Assembly: GCA_028554755.1 (NCBI GenBank)
Contig: JAPTOF010000010.1
Location: 12,064,501-12,128,500, forward strand
Length of the DNA: 64,000 bases
Origin: Cordia subcordata
Lineage: Eukaryota; Streptophyta; Magnoliopsida; Boraginales; Cordiaceae
Direction: 5' to 3'
Shown: in pieces, positions 36,801 to 48,115 of the stretch
Position numbering within the stretch: position 1 is the stretch's first letter
Layout: each line of letters opens with the position of its first letter
Made by a program: the position numbers and the translations under genes
Notes under the pieces: generated by a model
Databases searched by the model: none
What the model saw: the letters and a program-made list of their open reading frames with translations, nothing else
Told to the model about the DNA's origin: nothing

Positions 36801-38591
36801 GCAAATTTGCAGCTTGCTTTATACATTACATAACTTGTACATTATGTAATTGTTTTTGTACATTATATTTTTGGTCCAAGATACTTTTTTACTGGGATCT
36901 AATATAATAATATAAAGTTATATTTTTACCCATTAAGTGCAAAGGTGTTTACCGTTACTACATACTAAATGGTAATAGAGAGGTAAAGTTGTCCAAAATG
37001 CAAATTTGTGGCTTGCTTTGTGCATTAAAGAAATTGTACATTATGTAATTATTCTTGTACATTATATTTTTTCCCTTTTGGGTCCAAGATACTGCTTTAG
37101 TGGGATCTAACGTAATCATATAAAATTACTTTTTTAACCTTTAAGTGCTAAGGCGTTTTAAGTATGTACTGAAAGGGAATGGGGGAGGGTAATTATGTCC
37201 AACAGAAACATTTGTAGCTTGCTTCATGCAGTGGGATGCTTATACCTCTTATTTTTAATTTTGTACTTCTTACTTTATATCCCTAAATACCCGTTCTAGA
37301 GTTCAATTTGACAAGATTGTAATCTAATGCGAGGAAATTTATTTTCATGACTCTTGCTTAAGGATCTACAATTTTTTAGACGGGTTAATACGGTCTTTAA
37401 GCAAGTTGCATTAAATGTTATTCCGATATGTGAGTGTGTATGTGTGTGTGTTATCACCAATTTATTAGTCGGTATGTCCAAACAAGAGTGAGTATGTGGA
37501 TAATTAACTTTTCACTCTCAATTATGTTAAAAAGTAAATTGAAACATAGTGTTAATATATACAATGATACAATAAGTGATGCTATGTTTTATTCTAATCA
37601 AAAGATTAGCAGTAATATTTTAGTTTATGTCAATATTGTATAAAATTAATTGCTATATATAAATGACTATACCAAATCAAAGAACAAATACATTTTGGTT
37701 AATTAAATTGATTTTCGTTTCATTCTAGCCTGTTAGAATAATTTTACCATACATATGAATTAAAATAAGTATTCCATTCTAACTTTTTTGTGATTTTAAA
37801 CAAACACAAGAAAAATAAGTAATACTCGGTAAGCATTCTACCTTAAATAATCATTTATTTCCAAATCATTTTGTCATACCAAATGAGTCATTAATTCTAA
37901 AATGGTTTATTTAGTGATAAGAAGTTAACTTGCAATACTAAAGAACAACAATTTTTTTTATATATACATATAATTTTTACAATTACATTAAAATAATAGT
38001 TTTTTAATATCTATTGCTTCCCGTGCGTTATTTTCGCTGGTAATATACATAGATGTTGACAACTTAATATAGCAAAAGTGCATATGTTTTTGTCATCCAA
38101 GAGTAGAAAATTTGATTATGAAAACAATGATATATTATATGGACAGATTACCTACCTAAAGACCCGAGCTGAGATTATGCGAGAGAAGTATTCCGGGGTC
38201 CTTCTACAAATTATTTTCTTTTTCGTTCGACCCCTACTTTATGGAATTCGAAGCTAGAACTTCGCTCTTGAAAAAAATAGTCTCAACCATCTAAATTATC
38301 CCTTGATCTCGGGGTCTTTCTACATATACACATTTCTTTGTGTATATATTTATATATTTATTATTTCATATGATAAATAATTTATTTAATATAAAATCTC
38401 TTTTGTGTTTATATAAAAAAAATTTTAAAATATATAAGTAAGTGAAAAAAGAAAGCCGGCTATATATAATAATGCTCTCGTAACAAATTTTCACTAAATC
38501 AGCCAGGGCTATCATACCGGACCACTTTGTCTCGCTTGAAAGTAAATTTGGTAATTTGGAACCATTTCTGGCTTAGTTCAATTTCTCTTCA
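33886..38591. other. Gene-free right part of unit B
   Basis: Counterpart of 11027-15870 without the 14181-14747 insertion. Holds an old Tourist-like MITE (35838-36065), two copies of the dispersed 'gatctaacataatc' module (34040-34720, 36760-37440), and a short direct repeat at about 35318-35400 ('caatttatacaattacactgaaataatac'). No coding region. Confidence 0.5.
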
Positions 38592-38935
38592 GGTTTGATA
38601 CCAGAGAATTCCAAGAAACAATATCCTTCCCATCCATTGATTCAAAACAAATTTCTAGCCTCCTCTACTCTTCCACATTTACTATAAACACTTATCATAC
38701 AATTCATTAAACTCAAGTTAGGCCCAACATAACCACACTTTGTAACACAACAACGTAAACAGTCTACATGGGCTATATCCACTACTCCAGAAAGCAATGC
38801 TACAAAGGTAACTGACGATAGCACTCCAAGGGACAATGTTTCTATTAGGCATTGTATCAAACACTTTGTGCGCATCATAAATGCATCCACATCTTGAGTG
38901 AAAACTCAACAAAGAGGAGGCAGTAAAGGGATCCG
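38592..38935 (-). pseudogene. Pentatricopeptide repeat (PPR) protein fragment
   Basis: On the minus strand two frames together read as PPR repeats of the PLS type: HSRCGCIYDAHKVFDTMP then NIVPWSAIVS, and after a frameshift SLMNCMISVYSKCGRVEEAR followed, after another shift, by ESMDGKDIVSWNSLV. These xYxKCGxxxxAxxxFxxM and DxVSWNxxI patterns are hallmarks of PLS-class organellar RNA-binding PPR proteins. About two and a half repeats remain with at least two frameshifts, no start and no end, so it is a relic. It lies at the join between unit B and the CNL duplication. Confidence 0.75.
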
Positions 38936-38969
38936 AAGAGTACCCATTTACTATTAACTTTTATATCAT

Positions 38970-40109
38970 TTTAAATATGTTATAATTATTTATATCATTT
39001 TATTATAAGTTATTTAATTTTGTCATAATAATTCTTCTTTGTTTTATAACTATGTAAGGATATAACATAAAATTGAATATCTTTAAAAGATTTTTGTTGG
39101 GAAGAGAGTGTATCTTTTCTTATTTTTTTAGGGGAAAAAAGAAACAACTTCTTGATGGATGTACAATTTTTTCATTTTTCTTTTGTGTATAATGGGATAC
39201 ATACGTGTATGTGTAGGCATTTAGGGGGAGGACCCACAACCCCAATTCGCAAGACCTTCCCCACATTTGCAAGGTAAATTTTGGGCCGACAATGATTAAG
39301 GTCTAAATTCGAAATCGAAGAGTACCTGCCCGACAAAAAATAGATAAAAAAATTGGTAGAGTATTTGTTAAATTTTGGTTTTAGGCATTAAAAAAATTAA
39401 AAATTGAATAGATTAGTATATAATTAAAATATATAATATTTAATATTAGTAAATAATGACTATAAACTTTTATATTATTCTAATAAAGTAATACCTACAA
39501 AACTTCTAGTCTAAAACAAGGAATAGACTATTTACAGGATGATGTATTTCATTTGTTCTTTCTTTTCAGTTATTATGCATGTGTTTTGATTTAGTTTATT
39601 ATTTAGTTAATTTTTAATACTTTTAAATTTAACTTTTTTCCTAGCTAAACAGTTATAGTTACGGTTAACCACGGTATTTTTGAACCTAACAGTTGCTGTT
39701 ACAGTTAACGGTTGTGATTCCAATTTTAGGTGTTGTTCAATGTTTTTGGTTATGATTTTGTCAATTTATGCAGTTATCTGAATGACTAGGGTTCCTAGTA
39801 ACTAAAAACACGTTTCTTGTTACGAGTGTAGTTGATGCCTCATTTTGTATTTGTAAAACACAATTTTGTGTTAATGAAACATGATAAAAGAAGTAGATAT
39901 TTTAGCATTTATTATTATGAAACTTTGGTATTCGCATTTGACTTATTTTCTTTTTCGAGTTCTAGAAATTCGAACATATCAGTTTGAGAATTTTTCCAAA
40001 TGATCCTGCACTCAGAACAAATTAAAATAAGAAAAAGGCAAAACTATATGTGAAGAAAATCGTATTATGGCAAAAACATATGTGAAGAAAATCATATTAT
40101 GGCAATCCG
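38970..40109. repeat. Upstream part of the CNL duplication, copy 1
   Basis: Matches 60145-61205 in direct orientation, with a few percent of substitutions and small indels by eye. It is AT-rich and non-coding. A short local direct repeat ('atatgtgaagaaaatc') occurs at about 40047 and 40080. At about 40110 the match with copy 2 switches to apparent identity. Confidence 0.85.
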
Positions 40110-40155
40110 CATGTTAAAAATTTTTAACATATCAATAGTGTAATTTCTCATAATA

Positions 40156-40407
40156 ATGGAAGATAATTTGAGTCGACCTGAGGCACAAATAATTTTTTTC
40201 AATCGTGTTATATTAATCTCACTTGAGCACCTAAGTTCTATTCTTGAGGTGTGCCAAAATGGTAAAGAGACAATCATCAATCAATTTAGGTCATTAATAA
40301 GAGTTGGTTCTCAAATTTTCCAAATATGGCTGAAATATTTCGCAGTTCATTTATTTAGTGCTATCATGTTATGCATTCTTCTTTACATGTACTCATTAAC
40401 TACATGA
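40156..40407 (+). other. 83-codon upstream ORF, in frame with and abutting the CNL start
   Basis: The ORF ends TGA at 40405-40407 and the CNL ATG follows at once at 40408 in the same frame. The same ORF is present without change at 61759-62010. It has a hydrophobic C-terminal half but no motif I recognise. It could be an upstream ORF, part of an intron (ACAG just downstream at 40417-40420 is a possible acceptor), or chance. Conservation between copies is uninformative because the copies are near identical. Confidence 0.3.
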
Positions 40408-43400
40408 ATGGTGACAGCAAACGGAGCAATGGAAAAATTTCTGGAACCATTTTCCACGCGCTTCGGGGAAAAAATCACCAATTCACTTGACTTCAATGAC
40501 AATAAGCAAGTCCTTAAGAGAAAATATGAAGTATTGACAAGCAGAGGTTTTGACTTCGAGACAGAGGTCGAGAAAGGCGAGCGATCAGGTAAGAAGAGGA
40601 GGAAAATGGAAGTTAAAGATTGGTTACAAAAGGTGGAAAAGTTCAAAGAAGAATATGATCAATTAAATAATAGATTAGAAGAAGTTGGATACTCTGGACC
40701 TATCAAATATGGAGATCGTGTGAAAGGACTAATAGTAGAAGCAGAAGAACTTATTAAGCAAAGTGATAATTTTGGTGGGCTTCTACTTGATATATGTGAG
40801 ACTAGCAAGGATCGATTGTTCACGACACAATTACATGGTGAAGCAATGAAGCAAAAATTGCAAAATATCTTGGCACGCTTAAAATCAGAGTCCAACCAAG
40901 TCCCATCTATTGGCATTCATGGGATGGGAGGTGCTGGTAAGACAACTTTGGCAAGGCATATTTACGCAGAGCTTCAGGGTGCACCCGATGGATTTTATGT
41001 TTGTTGGGTTACTGTCTCAGAAGAGGCAGATAGTAACAAATTGCAGTATGACCTAGCCAGAGAATTACATATTGATCTCTCGAAAGATGATGATTTTGAG
41101 ACAAAAGCAGCCCGTCTACATTGCGTGCTTAAATCAAAGAAGAAGGTCGTGATCATATTTGACGATGTGTGGAAGCCTTTTGATTTAAAAGAGATTGGAG
41201 TTCCTCTTGATGTGGATGGATGCAAGGTGATTATAACTAGTCGATCACTGGAGGTTTGTAATCGGATGCTCTGCAAAAAGACTATGACAGTGCAACCTCT
41301 TCCAGAGGAAGAAGCTTGGAAACTATTTTTGGAGAGACTTAATTGTGTCAATAAGCTTAGTCTGGAAGTGGAAGAGGTTGCCAAGAAAATGGCAAAGAAG
41401 TGTGATGGGTTGCCCCTTGCGATTATCACTGTGGCTAGGAGCATGATTGGAGTAGATGACATTTATGAGTGGATGGACGCATTAGAAGAATTGAGTCGAT
41501 CAATCATGCAACATAATGATATGAAAGTTGAGGTGTTGCCAATACTCTTGTATAGTTACAATCGTTTGAGGGATAAGAGGTTGCAAGAATGTTTTCTCTA
41601 TTGTTCTATGTATCCCGAAGATTGGGTAATTCCAAGAGGCGAGCTAATAGAGCACTTAATTTCTGAGGAGTGATGCATCAAAGGGATACTAGGAGTGCAG
41701 AATTTAATCAAGGGCACACGATAATCAATAAATTGGTAAATTCCTGCTTATTGGAAAGTGTTGGTAATGACAAATATGGAGTGCAAATGCATGATTTGCT
41801 GAGAGAGATGGCAATAGAAATCACAAGGAATGACTCTAAGTACATGATAAAAGCTGGACTCCGTTTAGACGAAATACCAAATGAGAAGGAGTGGACAGAG
41901 GATTTGGATAAAGTTTCCTTGATGGGAAGCAGAATAGCTCAAATTCCTGAGGGCTCGTCACCGAGATGTCCTCGACTCTCGACGTTGATTTTGGAAGATA
42001 ATCCTTTATTAGTGTTGATACCAGATTCTTTCTTTGCTCAAATGCAAGGCTTACGAGTTCTCAATTTAAGAGGAGCCAGGATTGAGAAGTTACCAAACTC
42101 TGTCTCAGAGTTGAAGAATCTCACTACACTGTTGCTTGGGGATTGTACATCACTCTTTTACGTGCCATCATTGAGAAAGCTTACGGCACTAACGGAGTTA
42201 GACTTTAGTTATACTTGGATTGAGAAATTACCAGAGGGCATGGAGTGTTTGATCAAACTTAAATGCTTGAATATGAGGGGAATGGATAGACTTTTAGAGG
42301 TCCCAAGTGGGTTAATATCCCAATTTTCTCGTCTTCAATCCCTAGTTCTTCCGAATCACATAAAAGTACAAGTTGAAGAGATAGAGAGTTTGAGAATGTT
42401 GGAAGAATTTGATGGTTGGACAAGTGAGGTGTGTAATCTCAATTGGTTCAACAAATCTCCACCGCTCACTTCCTATGCCATTAGAGCAGGTAGAGGTTAT
42501 TATTGGAGTGTTGCATTCATTACAAGAGATTGCTCGATCCAATTACTAGAGTACCCCTTTAAGAAAAGTGGAGTAGATGTTCAATTGAAGTTGCCACCAT
42601 CCGTTCGGTGGCTAGTAATTAGTAAATGTGAAGATATGAGAGGCAGCATGTTGGATGTTTTCCCATCATTGTCCAATTACAGAGCTTTGCAGAATCTCGA
42701 ACAGTTGGAACTGAGCGACTTGGCAAATTTCATTGGGTTAATCAAGTGGGAACCAAGAGGTTTTATAGTTCCTCCTTTTTCCTCTCTTATAATTTTGATG
42801 ATCAACAGATGTCACAAAATTAAGAAGTTGTTCTCGCGAAACATACCCCTACACAACCTTCAAAACCTTGAAGTGATTAAGATCTGTAATTGTAACCAAA
42901 TGGAGGAGATAATTGCAGATGATGAAGAAGAAAATGATGATGAGGGTGTGGGTTCAAGTTCAAGCCACAGCAACCGCACCACCACCAACAACAATCACAC
43001 TCAGACACATACTATCACGTTGCCAAAGTTGAGGCGTATTCATTTGGAATCATTGCCAAAATTGGGGAGCATCTACAAGGGAACAATTAACTGTTGCGAT
43101 TCCATTGCTGAGATCTCCATAGAGAACTGTGTGAAGCTAAAGAGACTGCCTTTCTCTCATCCCTCTGTAGATGAAAACCCACCTCCTCCCTCAACCTTCC
43201 CCAAGTTGTATAAATTGAGACTGTTCGACCTGCCAAAACTGAAGAGCATATGCAATGGAATCATGATTTGCGATTCCATTGAGAAGATCTCGATAGAGAA
43301 ATGTAGAAAGCTAAAGAGACTGCCTTTCTCTCATCCCTCTGTAGATGACAACCCACCTCCTCCCTCAACCTTCCCCAAGTTGTGTATGTTGAGACTGTCC

Positions 43401-45004
43401 GACTCGCCAGAACTGAGGAGCATATGCGATGGGATCATGATTTGTGATTCCATTGATGAGATCTATATAGAGAAATGTGGGAAGCTAAAGAGACTGCCTT
43501 TCTCTCATCCCTCTGTAGTTGAAAACCCACCTCCTCCCTCAACCTTAAGAGATTGATACTGTGCGACCTACCAGAACTGAAGAGCATATGCGATGGAATC
43601 ATGATTTGTGATTCCATTTTTGAGATCTCGATAGAGAAATGTGGGAAGCTAAAGAGACTGCCTTTCTCTCATCCCTCTGTAGATGAAAACCCACCTCCTC
43701 CCTCAACCTTCCCCAAGTTGTATAAATTGAGACTGTTCGACCTGCCAGAACTGAAGAGCATATGCGATGGAATCATGATTTGTGATTCCATTTTTGAGAT
43801 CTCGATAGAGAAATGTGGGAAGCTAAAGAGACTGCCTTTCTCTCATCCTCTGTAGATGAAAACCCACCTCCTCCCTCAACCTTCCCCAAGTTGTATAGAT
43901 TGAGACTATGTGACTGCGTAATCAAGAGCATATGCGACGGAATCATGATTTGTGATTCCATTAGGTGGATCACAATTATTGGGTGTAGGCAGTAAGTCGG
44001 TTGCCTCTCTTTCTTCCCCGCATCGATGGACAACCATCTCCTCCTCCGTCTCTCGGGGAGATCAAGATAAGAGAAGAAGAAAGAGAATGGTGGGAATCAT
44101 TGGAGTTGGACCAGCCCAACTCCAACAATGTCCACCAACCCTTTCTTCGATACTTACAACTTGGTAAGCTTTTTCTAGTCTTTTTCTCTTATGTTTCACT
44201 TGTATGCTTGACATGTTCTAAGATGGCTAACAGAGGAACAAACTCAAGGGATGACAGAAATGTTTCCTTTTCTTTTCCATATATTCGTTACTGATTGCAA
44301 AATATAATCAACATTAGAATTGACACTACAAATTACAAAATGAACGGGAAATGAGTACACTATTCTATTCAATGATGAATATAATAATCAAGATTTGTTT
44401 TGAATGTGTTGCAATCGTGTTTCTTTAGAGATAGGTTAGGTTTATTTTTACTTTATATATTTCAATCTAAAATTATTTTGCTAAATCCATTCCAGTTGAA
44501 TCTTTTGCTTATTTATTTGTTTCTAGTCTCCTGTTGATTCATGGGAGTTTCTGATTTGATACAATTTGGATTAACCTGTGTTCACTTGCCTTATTGTTGA
44601 TAATCTTTTGATAAACATTACTATAAATCACTATAAATTGTGGTTTATTATCCTATTAGAATTTGAACTGATTAAAAATATGTGCTTGGGTCAATCTCGT
44701 TATAATATTCGAACAGGTCCTACTATCGAATCCTAACTCTCACTTGAGTCTCGTTTCTCTTATCTTGGCTGTTTAAGTATTTTGAATAGTTTCATATGTC
44801 GAATTGTTCTAGAAAAGATTAGATCTTTATTATTAAAATGGAGTGGTGGATTATCTAGCATTTAATTGCCTTATAGATGATAATCCTTTGATAAACCAAC
44901 ATTTACCATTTGCAGATCCCAATGAAATTGACGATCCCAACGAAACTGATAAGCCCGGCGAAACTGAGGGAACTGACGATCCCGAAGCAAGGGAATCTGC
45001 TTGA
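40408..45004 (+). pseudogene. CC-NB-LRR disease-resistance-type gene, copy 1, frameshifted
   Basis: Intracellular immune receptor of the CNL class (RPS2/At4g27190-like). Seen: predicted coiled coil in the first ~150 residues, P-loop GMGGAGKTT (172-180), kinase-2 IIFDDVW (ending W255, the CNL hallmark), RNBS-B GCKVIITSR (271 on), CDGLPLA (332-338), RNBS-D CFLYCSMYPEDW (395-406). One base is missing at 41667-41668 (GAGGAG; copy 2 has GAGGGAG), ending the frame after 421 residues; the MHD motif and LRRs continue in the shifted frame from 41670. Further frame breaks occur near 43550, 43850 and 43993 in the repeated LRR region. The end EWWESLELDQPN...LRYLQL is followed by a donor at 44164, a 752-bp intron and an in-phase acidic last exon (44916-45004, DPNEIDDPNETDK...). 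Start chosen at 40408; M8 at 40429 is an alternative. Confidence 0.88.
43067..43976 (+). repeat. 174-bp tandem repeat inside the LRR region
   Basis: The anchor GAGCATATGC recurs at 43244, 43418, 43582, 43756 and 43926, with a diverged first copy (GAGCATCTAC) at 43067. Steps are 177, 174, 164, 174 and 170 bp. A full unit codes 58 residues: LKSICDGIMICDSI, then EISIEKCGKLKRLPFSHPSV, then DENPPPPSTFPKLYKLRL. Each unit therefore holds two LRR-like strands joined by a proline-rich loop. The 164- and 170-bp units break the reading frame. Confidence 0.92.
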
Positions 45005-45019
45005 GCGGGAAACTAATGC

Positions 45020-45290
45020 TCTGTTTGTTATAGTCTTATTTTAAGATGCTTATCCTATTGAAATGAATGTATATCTTATAAGATTTTAGAAATCTTATCA
45101 TGCATTCTATGAAAATTCAAAACAAAAGTAGGCTTTTTATCTTATAAGAAATAAGCAATGCATCATATCTTATTTTTACAATATATAAATGCATGGTACA
45201 TATAATAAGAAATCTTAAATCTTATAAGATTCTCTAAAATTTCAATGGAATAAGCATCTTAAAACAAGATCATTCCAACACACTATAAAG
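45020..45290. mobile_element. MITE with ~45-bp imperfect terminal inverted repeats
   Basis: Left end 'ctctgtttgttatagtctta' then TTTTAAGATGCTTATCCTAT; right end, reverse-complemented, 'tagtgtgttggaatgatctt' then GTTTTAAGATGCTTATTCCA. The interior has further 'cttataagat' palindromes. No coding potential and the target duplication is unclear. It lies just after the last exon of CNL copy 1. Confidence 0.75.
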
Positions 45291-46877
45291 GCCACCTTGT
45301 TATTACTAATGGGAAGCCTTGATCATAATTGTTTGGTATTCAAGAGAGAACAATATTTTATGTCCTGTAATGTTCTATTGTGGTATTGTAAATTCCAAAG
45401 CTGTTGATTTTGGAGATTGTGGTGTTATTTTCTTAGGATGGTATTGTCAAAATGCTTGGTTTGCTTTGAATATTGGCTTGATGAATTGATGTAAGCTTCA
45501 TATTTTATGTTTTGGGACATTTACAATAAGTATGTTTGCTTTAGCTATTGAATGAGTTCATTGAGCCTTTTATACTTTACAATCCTTTTAGTTTTTATTT
45601 TCAATTTTTACCCTTCACCCTCCCTCCCCCCCAAAAAAAAAACTCTACTGCCCCACCTAATCTCTCGTTTTTCATGAAATTTGAACCTAAGATATTATTT
45701 TTGAAAAAGTAATCTCATTACTTGAACTATTCTTGAATCCCAATTTCTTTGAAAATTATCGTTTAAGACTTGTGGCATTTGACTTTTTTGCAGTGAATAA
45801 TGAACCTTGCAGGTGGCAACATAACCATTTTTTATAAAATTCTCAAGCCAACTCTGAAATCGCAGGTTTTTGGCAAATATTTAATTTTTTACAATACCAT
45901 AAAACTATTCCCTCGGTAGCATGATTGGATTTAAGATGCAAAATCAAGAACACCAATTTGCATGTGTGCTTGGTACTCTTATCTATTGCTTCTTCAACAT
46001 GTTTCAAATTGTTCTTGCTATGAGAAATGTACAGCCAAAGATTACCATCTAGTGTACTGCGGCAAGGTGGAAAAGAACATGCTAGAGCACAACCCTTTAA
46101 AATTGTAAAAAAAATGCAAAATTTTATTCTTATATATATTTTTAAAAAGGATGGGTACCACCAACCATGAGTTAACCGTCAATCCATCAACCTACCATGT
46201 GTTAGGTGGGAGTCGATCTTTTGCCGACCCTACTAGGTAGGACAAAATTCATGTTGTGTGTTGTTATATACTTGATTGAAATCTTAAATTTAAAAAGCAT
46301 ATTAGATAAGCATATAACAAATGAAGCATTAGTTTAGTATGATACGAGTTACTATAAAGCCAAAGCTCAAGTAAGACGAGAAAAAGGCTTTCACGTGCTT
46401 TAATGCATAGTGCTCTACAAGGTACTACTTGTTGGCTGATTAGGCTTTTGCAAGAACACAACTGGTACAAATTCAGCGGTCGCACCCTTCTATTTTTAAT
46501 GTAACTCTAAATGAGAAATTAGGAAATTGAGGAATTTAAAAACATAGTAATTCTATAATTAAAATTTTAACAATATCTGAAAACATACTCCATCCTACCC
46601 TCTCAGTGACTCTTTGTCAACAAATAGATAAGTCATAGTTACAAAGGAAGCACTTCAAGTATATTTCACGGTTAATTTACATTTTAAAGTAAAGCTACAA
46701 CTATTTCAAAAATTTTCTTTAGAACCGAGATTTTTGCATTTATATAAATGTTGTACCAAAAAAAAAAAGAAAAACAACACAAAGAAAAAACAAAAACAAA
46801 AACAAAAATGAAAACCAAAAAACAAAACCTTGCCTCTGTTAGAATGGCACAATGATCACATTATATTTCAATCTATT
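45291..46877. other. Intergenic, nothing recognised
   Basis: No gene or defined repeat. A stretch near 46150-46250 with 'accatgagttaaccgtcaatccatc' and 'tgccgaccctactaggtagga' has a different base composition and may be part of a repeat. An A-rich run sits at 46757-46830. Confidence 0.4.
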
Positions 46878-47615
46878 CTAAACTAAAAGTACTCTTCCTA
46901 ACTTGCTTGTGAGAGTATCTAGTCCAGGGACATTTTTCAGGCTTCCATTGTCGGACATGTAGAAGTAGCTGTAGTTAATTCTAGCAACTAGATTTGCCAA
47001 ATAAGGAAACTTTCCCACAATGAGCTTGAACGATAAAATCAGCATCACCAAGGTTTCAAATTAAATCCATGAAGCTCGTAATATTAAAAACAAAATCCAC
47101 GTTCATATACACGTCTGTCAGCAGTGCCCCCACGTGTTGTCTAGCTACTGTATAAACACATACAACTATAGTTTCACTCTTTAAAATACATGCAGAAAGA
47201 GTTATTTTAGTTATCAATGAGTCAAAACATGGGTGGCTAAGAGTTACTCTGAGAAGGAATGCTATGCAATCATCAAACTGTCTCTCTATTCGATCCATTT
47301 CCATATCACATCTCACTTTAATGGCAGAAACTGCTCTACCCCTGTATAAAGTTTGTTGTATGAAGTGGAAGTCCAGAGCTAGTCCAAGGACAGTGTTGAT
47401 ACGTCTTGCAATCAAGTGCCCGCTAGTGCAAAAATAACCATCAAAAGATGCTCATTACTTAATTCCTCTCAAGGTTGGATTCATGAACAAAATGCATTGA
47501 ATAATAGAGCCAGTGACAAACCAGATTGTTCGGAACAACAAAGCACTGTCGTTGAATAGACAACAAATAGGCTTCATGTTCTTCAATGACTTCATCTAAT
47601 GATCCAACTGCCGCC
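46878..47615 (-). pseudogene. Gamma-tubulin complex component (Spc97/Spc98 family), C-terminal fragment
   Basis: On the minus strand three blocks read in order: GSLDEVIEEHEAYLLSIQRQ (about 47615-47550), then IARRINTVLGLALDFHFIQQ followed by MDRIERQFDDCIAFLLR (47415-47241), then LILSFKLIVGKFPYLANLVA and RINYSYFYMSDNGSL ending at a TAG (about 47045-46878). This order, with helix HxxYLxxIxxxC and a terminal LxxRINxxxFY, fits the C-terminal GCP domain that binds gamma-tubulin, most like plant GCP4/5/6-type proteins. A good donor (AGA|GTAACT) follows FLLR, but no acceptor is seen before the last block, and a frame break lies between the first two. The N-terminal part is absent. I treat it as a relic; the family call is from memory of motifs. 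Confidence 0.55.
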
Positions 47616-47639
47616 ACACACACATCCAAGTACTATACT

Positions 47640-48115
47640 TTTAGTGTCCATTTGAATTGGTTTTTTAAACAATTTTTTTCTCCAAAAAATCGCATCTAGT
47701 AATTCGATTGACTTAAAAAAAAAAAAGTTAAAACTTTATAAAAAGCTTTATTTATTGATCCACAGAATAATAGTTGAATTTTGTTTTGTGGACATCTTTT
47801 AACATACTAACTATGTACTGTCTCGTATTAGTGGAAAATATGTTAACCAAATGGTTTATAATGAATTTTTATAGGTTTATGTAACAATCTGGGTTAACCA
47901 ATTTGACTTAATCAACTTGGGACACAAGCCTAAGTGTTCGTTTAGATTGGCTTTCTCCAAATGTGCTACTTTTTAACAACTTTTGAAAAAAGTGCTTTCT
48001 TTATTTGACAAGTTAAAATTTTTTATTTTTGAAAAAAAGTTGTATTTGAACTATTTCAAGAAATTCAACTTTTTTAGAAATTAAGTCAAATAATTATTAT
48101 AGAGCTTAACAATTA
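47640..48115. mobile_element. Two eroded Tourist-like MITE ends
   Basis: GTCCATTTGAATTGGTTTTT near 47643 and GTTCGTTTAGATTGGCTTTC near 47936 match the left terminal repeat of the Tourist-like family in this window. The right ends are not preserved. Confidence 0.5.

Larger units (their letters stand above)
24490..38602. repeat. Segmental duplication, unit B (broken CYP79 unit)
   Basis: Direct-orientation counterpart of 3990-15870. Relative to unit A it lacks the insertions at 6194-7906 and 14181-14747, carries a 5.4-kb gypsy-type element (27703-33138), and has lost sequence equivalent to about 8943-9133 (at the element) and about 9876-11027 (CYP79 exon 1 start and promoter). The right end joins PPR-like sequence near 38602. 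Confidence 0.85.

Noticed and set aside
40995..41462. 155-codon minus-strand ORF identical in both CNL copies
   Set aside because: It is antisense to the NB-ARC coding region; identity follows from the duplication.
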